64,000 bases of DNA from Corella eumyota (Eukaryota; Chordata; Ascidiacea; Phlebobranchia; Corellidae), in the NCBI GenBank assembly GCA_963082875.1, contig OY720101.1:13105671-13169670 (forward strand), read 5' to 3'. Shown piece by piece: positions 30,472 to 51,886 of this stretch (positions within the stretch are counted from its first letter, which is position 1; each line of letters opens with the position of its first letter). A program made the position numbers and the translations under genes. The notes beneath the pieces were generated by a model that did not search any database, was not told the origin of the DNA, and saw only the letters and a program-made list of their open reading frames with translations.

Positions 30472-32232
30472 TTAGAAAAAAAATAACCTAAGAAAATTTA
30501 ATTCATTTTGCCAATAGTTTGAATAATTTTTCCCAGAAGAGACTAATGTAGAAGTGGGGACTTTCTTAGAAGTGGGGACTTTCCCAAAAATTATCCTGTA
30601 ACACAGAAAACTCCCCAGGACCCCTAGTGCGCCAAGAGCAATTTTTGACTCCCACTGCACCCTTAACAGCATGGGGTTAATTGCTAACAGTTTGTTAATA
30701 AGTGACCCCTTTTGATTTTCATGGGGGTAAGGCATGTCGGGTATAGGGACCCCTAAAAATTCACACAGTGGGCCCCAACCATCTTCTGGGTTAAAATGAA
30801 GAAATCTGTCTTTTGGGGCTTTCTGTTAATCAAAAAAAGTTTTTTTAAAAGTTTGTAATATTTGACTAGCAGTGTGACGGTTAGAACACTTGGCTTTACA
30901 ACATAAGATCTTCAGTTCAATTCCCACTGCTTCCATAGTGTAGCGCCTTTTAGTAGGGCTTCGCAATGGTATCAGCACAATAATTACATAAGAAGATAAT
31001 CAATAATTTTCTGAACTGCTAAGTTCAACAACTTAAGACCGGGTCAGGGTAACAATTGTTACTTTATGTTAAGGCCCAACAAAAAATGTTGCAATGAAGT
31101 AGTTTAAAATATAAAACTTCACAATATAACTAATTATATTTCATTTATATATTTAAATATTTTACCTCTAAAACATATGCATTATGTCGCCTATATGTTC
31201 TTCTCAGAAGAAGAGGGTTTAATTCTGTTTTACCAAATAAAGGTTGCCTTGCAACAAATCCAAATGTTACTTGACCTAAATAAAGATCACTATATAAAAA
31301 TATTAAAGTTGTTTTTTCATTGCACCCTTAATAATAACTTTGACTCACAAAGTGCATTAGAGAATCTTGTTATTTTCCAATATGTTGGTGATAATCTTCG
31401 CAGCATTTTAATGTAAGGAGTGTCAAAGGAGGCATTCTGTCTTACAATACTTTCCAACCATTCATCTTCACTTTCTCTAGTCGAAAATATTATCTACAAA
31501 ATATATATTTTTAAGATATTGGACATCTCTTTTTAGGTACTCAGTTTGAATAACACTGTTATCATAACAATAAAAACCTAATTAGTATCCTTTATTAGGC
31601 GCCTTACGGCAATGTGGTGTTATGATAAGAACAGTTGGCTTCAGAACATAAGGTCATAGGTTCGATCCCCGCTGCTTCCATGATATAGCTGCAGATTAAA
31701 TATCAGTTTACATTTTCAATAATATTCTAAAATGCCTTTATGCAAATTAAAACTAGGTCAAGTTAATAAATCCAACCAGTGTTTGTGAAGTTGATCTTTT
31801 CATATCGAGGATAAAGATTTAAAAACACACATAAAATTGTAGATTTCAAAAATAATCCAAAGCTAACAAAACAGTTATACTAAGACGCTCTTGTAAGAAT
31901 TAAGACAATTCTAGATATTTTATGTTTATTTGACCAAAAGAACTAAATCAAATGTTTATTAGGAAAATGAATTTTCTTACTTTTGCATGGGGAAATGCCT
32001 GGCTAAGTTCCTCCCAGAAAATACAGCCAGGGACATCAGTAACTGCATCAACATTTTCAAACATTCGTCTAAAATCTTGAATTGTCCCCCCCTCTTTAAA
32101 TATTTTTCTCCATTCCTCATCTAGAAACTCGCAGTTTTCCATAAAATCGAACACATTATATCCCAGCGCTGTTAGTGCAGCATTCATTGATTTTGTGCCA
32201 GTTTTAGGCAAACCAGCAAATATTACCTTCAT
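30472..32232 (-). CDS. Sulfotransferase-like P-loop membrane protein (copy E)
   Basis: Exons 31981-32232, 31349-31493, 31166-31275 and 30472-30822; phases agree; 285 residues. Motifs: PKTGTKS, GCIFWEELSQAFP, IIFSTRESEDEWLES, YRRHNAYVLE, KAPKDRFLHF, IPDMPYPHEN, hydrophobic anchor ALGALGVLGSFLCYRI. After the anchor an 18-bp direct duplication repeats KVPTSK/KVPTST. The 145-bp second exon groups it with copy A. Introns hold two SINE-A copies. Enzymatic role inferred from the family only. Confidence 0.88.
30868..31098 (+). repeat. SINE-A copy, diverged
   Basis: Head 'agcagtgtgacggttagaac', B-box-like 'cagttcaattccc', tail with 'cgggtcagggtaaca'. Intron 3 of copy E, antisense to the gene. Confidence 0.7.
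31606..31820 (+). repeat. SINE-A copy, internally shortened
   Basis: Head 'ggcaatgtggtgttatgata' with 'taggttcgatccccgctgc' and tail 'catatcgaggataaagattt'. The middle is shortened. Intron 1 of copy E. Confidence 0.75.
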
Positions 32233-32771
32233 TGCTTGGCTGTTTATGTTTTATTGTCTAATGAAATCGTTAGATCTGCAAAATAAAAATACGTAAAATA
32301 AACTTAGAGCATAAAAAAAAATTCAAAAAGTTGTAAAAAACAGAATATATATAGTTTATAAATTATAATATATCTACCTTTACTGAACTGTTATTAAGTA
32401 GGTTAGTTAGTCTTGGTAGTTTTTATTTTGCTCAACTTACAGAAAATTGCACTGCATTGCAAAAACAAAATTGGACTTCGAACTTATTGATGAAATGCTT
32501 ATTGCGTTGTATAAAGTAACTTATGTTTACCCTTTCTACAAAATTTTACCAAAACTTGAGCTAATTGGTTAACAGCCAATACAAAAAAACAGTTTAAACC
32601 ATTAAATTTTGTTAAAAAATCCTTTCAAGTAAATCTACTTTAGGTATTTCTAGAAAAAGTGATAAAATACTTTTAAACTGACAACACTAGCACACTAGCG
32701 GGAAATCACCTAACTTTAAACCCCGAATGCCAAATAGCACGTGATTTTGTTTTGATGAAATCTTATATATA
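32233..32771. promoter_or_regulatory. Divergent intergenic region (copy E / oxidoreductase)
   Basis: 539 bp between two start codons on opposite strands, so both promoters should lie here. A TATATATA run at about 32763-32770 directly abuts the oxidoreductase ATG. No other motif supported. Confidence 0.45.
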
Positions 32772-35700
32772 ATGTCTGAAAAATGTTATGATATAGTTGT
32801 AATTGGTGCTGGGCCACACTCTTTAAGTTTATTAACAAGGCTGCTAGTTGATGTACCTGATAAATATGAAGAAAGGCCATCTAATAGACAACTTTTTAGC
32901 TGCAAAAATGGTAATTTTTCTTTTTCGAGTAAAATCAATGCAACTGATTGTACCATCTTACTATCTAATTTTTAAATGGTAAATTATTGTTTTAGGGGCT
33001 TAATAACCATATTATTTGTATTTATTAAGGTAAATATCAAGCCAAAATTAAAGATAATCCACAAACACAAAGAACACCTCGTCAAATATCAAATTTCTTA
33101 CGTTCTAATCAAAATAATGAAGAGGTTTTAAAGAAGATATGTGTTATTGATAAGTATGTATTTAATACATATTCAATTTATAAATTTGATTTTTTTATTT
33201 TTAAAGGTAATTTATTTATTTACCTGTTTTTAAGAATATTCAAATTTTAATGGATAACTGTATAACCAATGCCAGTAAAGTTTTTAATTTATCCTTGATG
33301 TGAGAAGGACCTCTTGAAAACCTTACTATAGACTAACATTTTTTTTGACCCACTCTTGAGATGACTTTGACAGTTTGGGATTTTATTGATTAATATCCTC
33401 GACAATTAAATTGCTTTTAAATTTTTGGCTTAGCAGGGGTTTATTTTATTTATAGTAGCTCGTTTAAGTTTTACCCGGCAGCGTGGTGTAGTGGTAAGAA
33501 CACTTGTTACACCACACATGAGGTCGTGGGTTCAATCCCCACTGCTCTTATGCTGTAGCGCCCTTAAGTAAGGCGCTATAAACGGTATAAACTCCTGCTA
33601 AGCCAGCACCTAATCAGCATAATTAATATTCCAAACTCGAGACTGGGTTAGAGTAACTTATGTTACTTTATGTTAGGGTCGCACATTCAACCTTCCCACA
33701 TCGAGGTTAAATTTTTACAAAAAAAAGTATTCTAACTTATTTTTAAGATATGGTTGCTGGATGAATCAATGGTCCAAACAGTTCGACATTTTAGGAATTT
33801 CACATTTAAGATCAACAATATCAGTTCAGCCTGAAGCTTATGATCTAAATGCTTTAATTGCATTTGCAACAAACCAAAAAAGGTTAACTGAAGTTCATGA
33901 CATTAGCAGGGACCTTAGAGGGGGTAAATTTACAGGACCGTTTATTATTCCTTCTGTTGAGTTATTCTGGGATTTTTGTAAACATATTGTCAAGTTGCAC
34001 AACCTTGAAAATGTGGTGCAAAAAGGAGAAGTTGTTGATATACAATGCTTAAGCAGCAATTTAAATAAAAAATTAGAAACAAAAAAATCAAAAAATTCTG
34101 ATGCAGATGCAAACCTGTTTAAAATAACTTTAAAAAATGGAGAAGCATTATTTGGAAAAAATATTGTTATAAGTATAGGAAATATTGGTACAAAAAATAT
34201 ACCTGATTGGGCAATGGATTTGTACGGAAAAGACAATTCTATTTTACACACGACTGACTTAATTTTCCAAAGTAAAGCCCTTGGTATTTCCAATCCAAAA
34301 ATTTCTAATGAAGAAAAACTGGAAAATTTTTGTGATTTAGATTTAAATAAAATTTCTTATAAATCCAGTACAAATTTGAATAGTGTTGAGAAAAATTGTT
34401 TTAAAAATGATCAAGTTTGTTATAAGGGAGAAAATGTTTTAATTGTGGGGGGTGGTTTAAGTTCTGGACATTTGGTTATTAAAGCAATAGAGATGGGAGC
34501 TAATAAGGTAAAAAAAATGTTTTCTTATTTTTATATTTACTCTTTATTTTTTAACTTTATAAATTTTATATTTATTTTTATGTTTTCTTTTTAAATATTT
34601 TCCTAGTATAAAAAGGATGACTATACAGTTCAAACATACCCTTTATTTGTATAAAATTAAATTTGAATCCTCATTACATAGAAATGGAATTATTGTAGTC
34701 ATCAGTACAATGTTTAAATACTTTTGTTGTTTTAGGTTTATTTAGTTTGTCAATCTGAAATTAAAGTCAAGCAATTTGATCTTGATTTGGAATGGATTGG
34801 AAGGAGCAGGTTTATTAAATTAGCCGAGTTTTATTCCATGCAGGATCCAAATGTAAGTTCATTTTTTGTGTTTATATCATATTTCATTATTTGTGTTTTA
34901 AATTGTTTAAATACTATCAAAACTTTTGTTATAATGTTAAAAAGTATAACTTACCCACCTTAATAGTATGCCTACTTTAGTCTTTTAAAACCTAAATTTT
35001 GTGTAAATTGCTTTTAACATAAAGAGTTAGTTAAGAAATGTAAACAAAAATATAATAAATTTATTAATATTTTTAAAAGGAACGCTTAATGGCTATTAAA
35101 CAAGCCCGACAAGGTGGCAGTATAACTCCTTTTGTGTTTGATAAATTAAAACAACTTGAAACTGAGGAAAAAATTGAAATTTTCACTGAAACAGAAGTAT
35201 GGTCTTGCTGTAAAGAAAATGGTAAAAGTTGATTTTTAAAAATATTTTGACTTTTTTTAACGTTTATTTATCCTTAACATGAATAGATCACTTCACGACC
35301 TAAATAATTAAGTATTCACCTAGCAGGAGTTTATATCATTTATAGCGCCTTCTTTAAGGGTGCTACAGCACAAAAGCAGTGGGAACTGAACCCAAGACTT
35401 CATGTAGTAAGCCAAGTGTTTTGACCACTACACCATGCTGCCATTTTATCTTATGTATTATTAATTTAAAAAGTTATGTTTTTTTTGTAGAAAATTGGAT
35501 GGTAGAACTTAGTAACAATGAAAGTATAAACGTGAACCTGATTTTGCTTGCAACTGGAAGCAAAATAAACATTCAAGAAAACCAAATATTTTCAAAAATA
35601 TTAGAAAATTTTCCAACTCAAATAATAGATGGGTTACCAGTGTTAACTGATGATCTAGAATGGGGTTTAAATAGTAATGTTTTTGTTATGGGGGCTTATG

Positions 35701-35816
35701 GTGCTTTGCAATTGGGGCCCGATGCTCTTAATTTAGCTGGGGCAAGGGGTGGGGCTAGTAGAATTAGCCATAAACTAAAACCAAAACTTTTTAAGAAAGA
35801 TAATGTTATGTTATAA
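32772..35816 (+). CDS. FAD/NAD(P)-binding oxidoreductase, lysine/ornithine N-monooxygenase-like
   Basis: Exons 32772-32910, 33030-33153, 33748-34507, 34736-34852, 35080-35221 and 35491-35816; phases agree; 535 residues. An N-terminal Rossmann motif (DIVVIGAGPHSLSLL, residues 7-21) fits FAD binding. A second dinucleotide motif (VLIVGGGLSSGHL) near the exon 3 end fits NAD(P)H binding. LILLATGSK and a C-terminal region with LGPDALNLAGARGGASRI resemble FAD-dependent hydroxylases of the SidA/lysine 6-monooxygenase type. KYGCWMNQWSKQF and ISHLRSTISVQPEAYD are typical of eukaryotic uncharacterised members. Substrate unknown. SINE copies lie in introns 2 and 5. Confidence 0.85.
33287..33470 (-). repeat. 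SINE-A fragment
   Basis: Tail 'tttatccttgatgtgagaag' on the low side, body with 'ggcttagcaggggtttat'. It abuts an opposite-facing copy at 33474, making a near head-to-head pair. Confidence 0.7.
33474..33711 (+). repeat. SINE-A copy, well preserved
   Basis: Begins 'ccggcagcgtggtgtagtgg' with 'gggttcaatccccactgc'; ends 'cccacatcgaggttaaat'. Lacks part of the middle. Intron 2 of the oxidoreductase gene. Confidence 0.88.
35265..35441 (-). repeat. SINE-A copy, internally deleted
   Basis: Minus-strand head 'ggcagcatggtgtagtggtc', tail complement 'tttatccttaacatg'. Intron 5 of the oxidoreductase gene. Confidence 0.75.
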
Positions 35817-36270
35817 ACCCCTTTTTATGTTATTAAATTGTAAATCACAATGTTTTACATATTTATTGTCATTTAATGCAATTATTAAATACATTCTTTA
35901 ATTAATTTTTTAGTATGAACCTATTTTTTATTGTCAAATTAAAAAAATTGTAATATTTAATGTTTTTTGTAATATTTTTTAATAAAATGAATTTATAAGT
36001 TTAAAATTTTTAAAACTTTATGTATTGTATATGTTTACTACTAGTATAAATTAATATTTCTAGTACTTTTTAAACAATAATTTATGCCTAGTAAGGAAAT
36101 AAATTAAAAACAAATTTGTAGGTTTGTAATTTTTTGTTTATATTTTAAAAATAAAAAAAATTTGGCAACTCTGAAATATACGGTTCGTTAATTAAGGAAT
36201 TTTCTTTCGTTATTGTTTATAAATAAAAAAAGTTTAGATAGGCTAAGTAACGTGTAAAGTCAAAAACTTA
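35817..36270. other. Intergenic region, oxidoreductase to MYND gene
   Basis: AT-rich. Holds the likely 3' UTR of the upstream gene and the promoter of the MYND gene. No other feature seen. Confidence 0.5.
35981..35986 (+). terminator. Likely poly(A) signal AATAAA of the oxidoreductase gene
   Basis: AATAAA lies 165 bp after the TAA stop on the coding strand. A second one follows at about 36100. Confidence 0.45.
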
Positions 36271-36858
36271 ATGGAAAGTGCTTTAAAAATAAGTTGTGCC
36301 AAATGTGGGCTACATTTTTCGACAATGAAACGTTGTACGAGATGTAGAAAGGTGTTCTATTGCTCAAGACTTTGCCAATCCGAAGACTGGCCATTACACA
36401 AAGAAAAATGTAATTTACAAATCGATAAATTTAGCGAAAACGGGGATAAAAGTATTTTAATTCAAAAAGAAAATCTAAAACCTATAGAACACCGGACAAT
36501 TACTGTTAAAAGCAACCATGAAAAGCTAAAAATCGAGATTCCAAAATGTATAAATAATCCTAAAAAGGCAATTGAAATAATATCCCAAAAACTTTTTATA
36601 CCGATTTCGAAAATAAAAATTCTAACTAAAGGACAATTAGTAACCGACGAAAACATAATGGATTTAATTTTCACGAAAAATTGTAAGATTTTTATGGCAG
36701 TAGGTGAAAAATGTGAAGATGAAAAGGGTTTAGACTCACAAGATATTGAAACCTTAATGAAACAACTTAATATAGAAAGGAATAAAGCAATTAAAGGTTT
36801 AAAACATTGTGATGGTAATCTGGTGGATGCAATGCTATATATTGGCAACTCTTTATAA
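36271..36858 (+). CDS. Intronless MYND zinc finger + ubiquitin-like + UBA-like protein
   Basis: 195 residues in one exon. Residues 9-47 form a classic MYND finger: C9, C12, C22, C25, C31, C35, H43 and C47 in the right spacing, with YCSRLCQ and DWPLHKEKC. Residues about 75-149 look like a ubiquitin fold of the USP14/UBLCP1 type (ITVKS at the start, KILTKGQLV centrally, KIFMAVGE at the end). Residues 158-195 resemble the UBA-like domain of HYPK and NACA (DIETLMKQLNIERNKAIKGL). The combination suggests an adaptor linking protein binding to ubiquitin or nascent-chain handling, which is inference. I do not recognise a named orthologue. Neighbours give no functional clue. Confidence 0.85.
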   Translation: MESALKISCAKCGLHFSTMKRCTRCRKVFYCSRLCQSEDWPLHKEKCNLQIDKFSENGDKSILIQKENLKPIEHRTITVKSNHEKLKIEIPKCINNPKKAIEIISQKLFIPISKIKILTKGQLVTDENIMDLIFTKNCKIFMAVGEKCEDEKGLDSQDIETLMKQLNIERNKAIKGLKHCDGNLVDAMLYIGNSL

Positions 36859-37540
36859 AAAAATGATATTAAAATGCACTATTATTAGATCTTATTTAAA
36901 CTGTGATCACTATAAGTGTTCACAAAAGGTTGCCAGAAGCTTTGGCTGTTAAAAGTTTTGGCCAGAAGGTTCGGCCTGCAAAAAAACGCGGAGGGGGGAC
37001 GGTGACGAAATTGCCGCATAAAATGTCAGCTTAAGACCATATTTTACTGATATTCAAAATAAAATTTGACAAAAAGAATAATACATAAAATAATACATAT
37101 GTTAGTTTTTAGAATATTTATTTTTCCTGTTAAGCGTTTTATTATAACTGGGGTTGGGGTTTAAAATAAAATACATACCCAATCCAATTTTGATGTTTTT
37201 CTTTAGTTATAACTTGTGTTATAACTATATTTATAAGTTTCAAGAACAACTGTAATGCCTAAAAATTGAAAAAACACTTTCAATTAGTAAAAATGTTATT
37301 AATTTTTCTATATTTTATTTATTATTTCTTTAAAAGTTCAAATCGTATTTGTTTATTATCTTTACTTAATCGTATTCCCTTTATTTTTGTTATAAGGTAA
37401 ATTAAGAAAACTTGATTTAAAACTGTAAGTATCAGAAAATCAATAATGACCTGAAGACCAAATTGGATTTATTTTACATTAAAACAACTAAAAAGTTGTG
37501 AAAAAAAGACGGTAATGGATAAGTTGGAAAAATAAATAAA
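36859..37540. other. Intergenic region, MYND gene to TTBK
   Basis: No gene seen. A small GC-rich patch ('aaaacgcggaggggggacgg') at about 36980-37005 stands out from the AT-rich surroundings. The TTBK promoter should lie in the right half. Confidence 0.5.
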
Positions 37541-48034
<10,494 letters not shown>

Positions 48035-49610
48035 TAACATAAATAATTTATTTTATTATAGGCAATATAGTACGGGTATTAGGTGTTTGTATACAACAAG
48101 TGTTACGTATGTACGAGCCATTTTTGGACATAAAAATATATTAAATTCTATAATAGACTTAAAATATTTCATTCATTCTTGAAAATTTTCTGTAAAAAAG
48201 AGTTAGAAATTTAAAAAATTGGGCAAGGGAAATTATACTACATTGTATTTTTTAAATAGTCTCAGATTAAGATAAAAAAACTTAAGATTTTTCCATTAAA
48301 TATATCATAACATTTTTTTAGGCATTTAATATATATACTGATTATTAGGTTTTTTAAAAACCGTTCATAATTTATTATTCTTTTAGTATTTATATTAAAT
48401 CTATCTATTTTATTCTTGCCCATTTAACTTAAGTATTCTTGTTAAAATGCACTAAAGTTTTTACCATTGTACATAGAAATATATATCACTATATATAACA
48501 AAACTTAAACAATTTAAACTAAAATAATTCAGATTTAGCTGTAAAATAAAAGTACAAAATATTTTATACTGTTTGAATATTCTTAAATGGTATAATATGT
48601 AATACATGGCATTTAATTCTTATTTCTTTTACCTTTTTCGTGCTCAAAAAGCCATTCTAATGTTTATATAAATGCTGCTGCTGAATTTTATGTTGTATAT
48701 TAAATATTGTGGCCTGTTTATTACTAATAACCCATTGCGGGTATATTGTATATCAAATTTGAAGTAAAACTATGTTAAGATATATATAATACTATAGAGT
48801 GTATCAGTTTGTAGCAAAATAAGTCAAAAATGGTGCATTTTCATTTTAAGGTAGCTTTTTCGTGTTTATTTCTTTCTACTTTGTTTTTATTTCCATACTT
48901 GGTGACCCTAGTGTTATATGATCTTGTGATGTCATAAATGTTATGTCAGTGACCTTGTGATGTCATAATTTCTGTTTTTTTTTGTTATTTAAGAGTGTCG
49001 TAAATTTATTATTTATTCTTGCTGCTCGTTTTACAAAAGATATTTTTATTTATTTCCAGTTTTCTGAATATTATGAATTCTTTGTTCGTTTTTATAGCAC
49101 AAATTCTATATGACATAATAAATAAGCTACAGCTACGGTTTAGTTTAAATGGTTTGGGTAAACCAACCTTACCCTCCCAGTATTTTATAAGCCTGTAAAA
49201 AACACATTGAAGCAGTGGGAATCAAACACAGAACCCTACATTTAACACATTTGATATTTACAGTGCTTTTTAAGAAAACTAATGCATTTAAACAAATGTT
49301 GTTCATTAATGTCAATAAAAGTGTGTTTACTATTTGTAAATGTTGAGCTCAAAGGTGAATAGTGTGGCATTGGTATGACTTGAACACAAAACCTATTGTT
49401 TCCTGACCTTATGTCACACTAACATACCTGTTTCTTGTTTGGGTGTGTCACAAAACAAGCTTTGAATAAACGAAAACAAGGTAAATGATATCACTAAAGT
49501 TAAGGCGAATGCCTTGGTAATGTGATATCACACTTTTGTTGGTAACAAACAATTTAAGAGCTAGAGTCTGTTGATACCATTAACATTGTGGAAGCGACAG
49601 CAATCTGAAA
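48035..49610. other. Intergenic region, TTBK to the TPR-like locus
   Basis: TTBK 3' UTR sequence, with an AATAAA at about 48545, then unassigned DNA. A decayed minus-strand SINE-A piece lies at about 49190-49250 and a decayed minus-strand SINE-B copy at about 49330-49432. Confidence 0.55.
49330..49432 (-). repeat. Decayed SINE-B copy
   Basis: 'actatttgtaaatgttgagc', 'gaatagtgtggcattggt' and 'tcacactaacatacctg' follow the order of the copy at 4204-4394. Confidence 0.6.
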
Positions 49611-51058
49611 ATGCAGAGATTAGATCCAACACAAATTACATCTCTGAATAATATTAGTTACTATAATAAAAGGTAAATACTAAAAATACATTAATTAAAA
49701 AAGATATTGCAAACTAATGTTTTATAATTGTGTTTTTAGAGTAACAGGAGAACAGGGAGAACATCAAGGTAACTTTAAAACTTTGTTTTAACCTAAAGTT
49801 TATAAACAACAATTAAACTTTAGGATTTATCTTTATTTTAAATTTTGTAGGTGAAGTATCCCATTTTCCAATACCACAAGAAAACGCGGGTAATATTAGA
49901 GCAGACCCTGTCACTGATTTGCAATCAACCCAAACTGAACAAAAAGTTGGTGAGACAATAATTAGCAAAATAAAAATTGTTTTTTAAGAAAAGTTGCAAT
50001 ATGAAAATAGTTTATTAATAGAACATAAGTAAATTAACCATAAAAAAGGAGTCTGAATTATATAGCAGACTTTTCAGACTACTTTGAATTTATTTTTTTG
50101 TTTGGGGTTTTGTTTATTTTTGTGAAAAAGGGTACATTATTTGACAGTGATTTGACCAATCCATAGACACTAGGTGTATGGTCAAATTGTGTGGCAATTA
50201 AAATTCTGAATATTTTGGGTCGAAACCCAATGCCATGACTGACATACCCTGCTATAATTTTTCTTTCTTAACTGGTTTAAATTAACTTGTTAGTTTTATT
50301 GTGCTGATGTAAATATTCTGTTTTTAGGTGAATTTGTGACACCAGAAGAGTTGTTAGAAATTATCGACCACTATGGTAAGATTTCAAATGATCCCATTTA
50401 CATAAGTTCATATATTTTTAAGTTGTAAGTTAAACACATACAAACTTAAAAAGGGGCCTAAAAATAAGAATCCTATTTTAAAAATTTTAAATTTAGTATT
50501 TGCAAACTGGCATACCCGGCAAAATAACTAAAAATTATCAATGTTTCGTGCTTTTTAGAACATGTTCGCAAATCGCATAACAAAAAAAAGTTCAATGCAG
50601 TTTTGTCTGCATCAACGAAACATTCTGAATACCACCCAGAAATACAGAGCATCTCAAATCTTATACTTTCCTATAATGCTTGTTTGAAAACTGAAGCATA
50701 TTATCGTGTTCCTCCGATCAGAGACAAGCTAACTCTAATATGTCAAAGCAAAACTCGGCTAACTGCAACACAAATAAAATCTGTATCTGATAATCTTCGT
50801 GCCCAGAACAAATACCTGAAGTCCATTCTATTTTACTCGATCGCATTTTCCCTATTCAAGGATAATAACGAGCCGGACAATGATGTTAAGAATAAGAGGT
50901 TGTGTGTTTGGGGAATAAGTGAATCAGTAGAACAAATGTTAAAGGAAAAACAAAACAAGAAAAGTGTGGTCCAGCACCACGTGATCCCACTTATGTGCGA
51001 ACTTAAATCTAGTATAAAAGACTTGCCTGGAGTGAATGCAAAACTAAAAGTGGTTTAA
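49611..51058 (+). CDS. Unrecognised protein, likely the front part of a TPR-containing protein
   Basis: Exons 49611-49672, 49740-49768, 49851-49949, 50328-50375 and 50559-51058; phases agree; 245 residues to a TAA. The first half is polar and acidic, then helical (HPEIQSISNLILSYNACLK, LRAQNKYLKSILFYSIAFSL), which looks like alpha-helical repeat sequence. The frame stays open for a further 105 codons after that single TAA, and the continuation is clearly TPR-like. The gene is therefore either interrupted by one stop in this allele or genuinely ends here. The ATG at 49611 follows a small AT-rich leader; no earlier in-frame start was seen. No family name is claimed. Confidence 0.7.
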
Positions 51059-51376
51059 CTTAGTAAATGCATGAGTAACATAGGGTATTGCGAGAGGTTG
51101 GCAAATATCGATGAATTTCAAACATATACAGAGGGGCTTAAGTTAATGGACACGATCGAGAATAAACGAAAATACTCAGTTTATGGACAGCTCTTACATA
51201 ACATTGGTGTGTGGTATGAACGCAATTCAAGATACAGCGAAGCAGTTTCTAAATACAGTGAAGCAATCAAAGTTTACAAAGAAGCTACTGATTGGCCAAA
51301 TCATGAAGAGAAAAAAAGAAATATCCAGTTATCTGAAAACAACTTGGCAAGAAACAAAGAAAGGTTAAACAAATAG
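51059..51376 (+). pseudogene. In-frame TPR-like continuation after a single stop
   Basis: Same frame as the preceding exon, 105 codons to the next stop. It contains YGQLLHNIGVWYERNSRYSE followed by EAVSKYSEAIKVYKEA, a good tetratricopeptide helix pair (small residues and aromatic spacing as in TPRs). An ATG at 51071 could start a separate short protein, but no promoter or splice acceptor separates it. A mini-intron that would remove the TAA does not keep frame. Whether it is translated is unknown. Confidence 0.6.
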
Positions 51377-51484
51377 AGGTTCATTTACATACAAAACCAG
51401 GGAGGTCCTTTTACATAAGTTTGTACAATACCCTACTAAAACCTTGTTTGAGTTTAACACGTTGATAAATTTGTCATTGTTTTA

Positions 51485-51490
51485 AATAAA
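51485..51490 (+). terminator. Likely poly(A) signal of the TPR-like locus
   Basis: AATAAA about 109 bp after the stop at 51374-51376; another AATAAA repeat lies near 51595. Confidence 0.45.
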
Positions 51491-51850
51491 TAGTGGGTTG
51501 TACTACAAATATTAAACATTAAATGTAGGTGTTTGTGTAATTATTGATTCAAAATGTAAATTAATGTTGTTTTATGTCCATAAGTTGCTTTTAAATAAAT
51601 AAATAGTCTTTTGTTAACCTGTTCCAGTGATAGATTATTTAAACTTAAACATTTTTACTTAAGTTTTTTTGTAACCAAAATTTCATTTACATTTAAATAG
51701 GTTAAGGCAAGCGGTCATAGCCTGTAGATATAAAAAATATTGGTTGCCAGTAGGCCTAGTCTTAACTTCTTATTTTATAAAGTATTTATTTTACTGCTAA
51801 GTTAATATAAGTATAAATACCATAACGAAATTTGTGTAGCCTGCATTTTA

Positions 51851-51856
51851 TTTATT
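51851..51856 (-). terminator. Likely poly(A) signal of the alkylsulfatase gene
   Basis: AATAAA (within AATAAATAAAA) read on the minus strand, about 31 bp after the TAA stop. Confidence 0.5.
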
Positions 51857-51886
51857 CAAAAATATTGCAACAAAAACAGTTTCTTG

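Larger units (their letters stand above)
51377..51886. other. 3'-to-3' intergenic region
   Basis: Convergent with the alkylsulfatase gene. AATAAA signals exist for both directions (51485-51490 plus; 51851-51856 minus). No other feature. Confidence 0.55.

Noticed and set aside
33895-34293. Minus-strand open frame of 132 codons
   Set aside because: Antisense shadow of exon 3 of the FAD/NAD(P) oxidoreductase, whose plus frame has clear dinucleotide motifs and matching phases.
36462-36848. Minus-strand open frame opposite the MYND gene
   Set aside because: Shadow of an AT-rich coding exon; the plus strand has the complete zinc-ligand pattern.
51031-51064. A mini-intron that removes the in-frame TAA
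   Set aside because: The only GT...AG pair (about 32 nt) shifts the frame and meets a new stop, and is too short for normal splicing.
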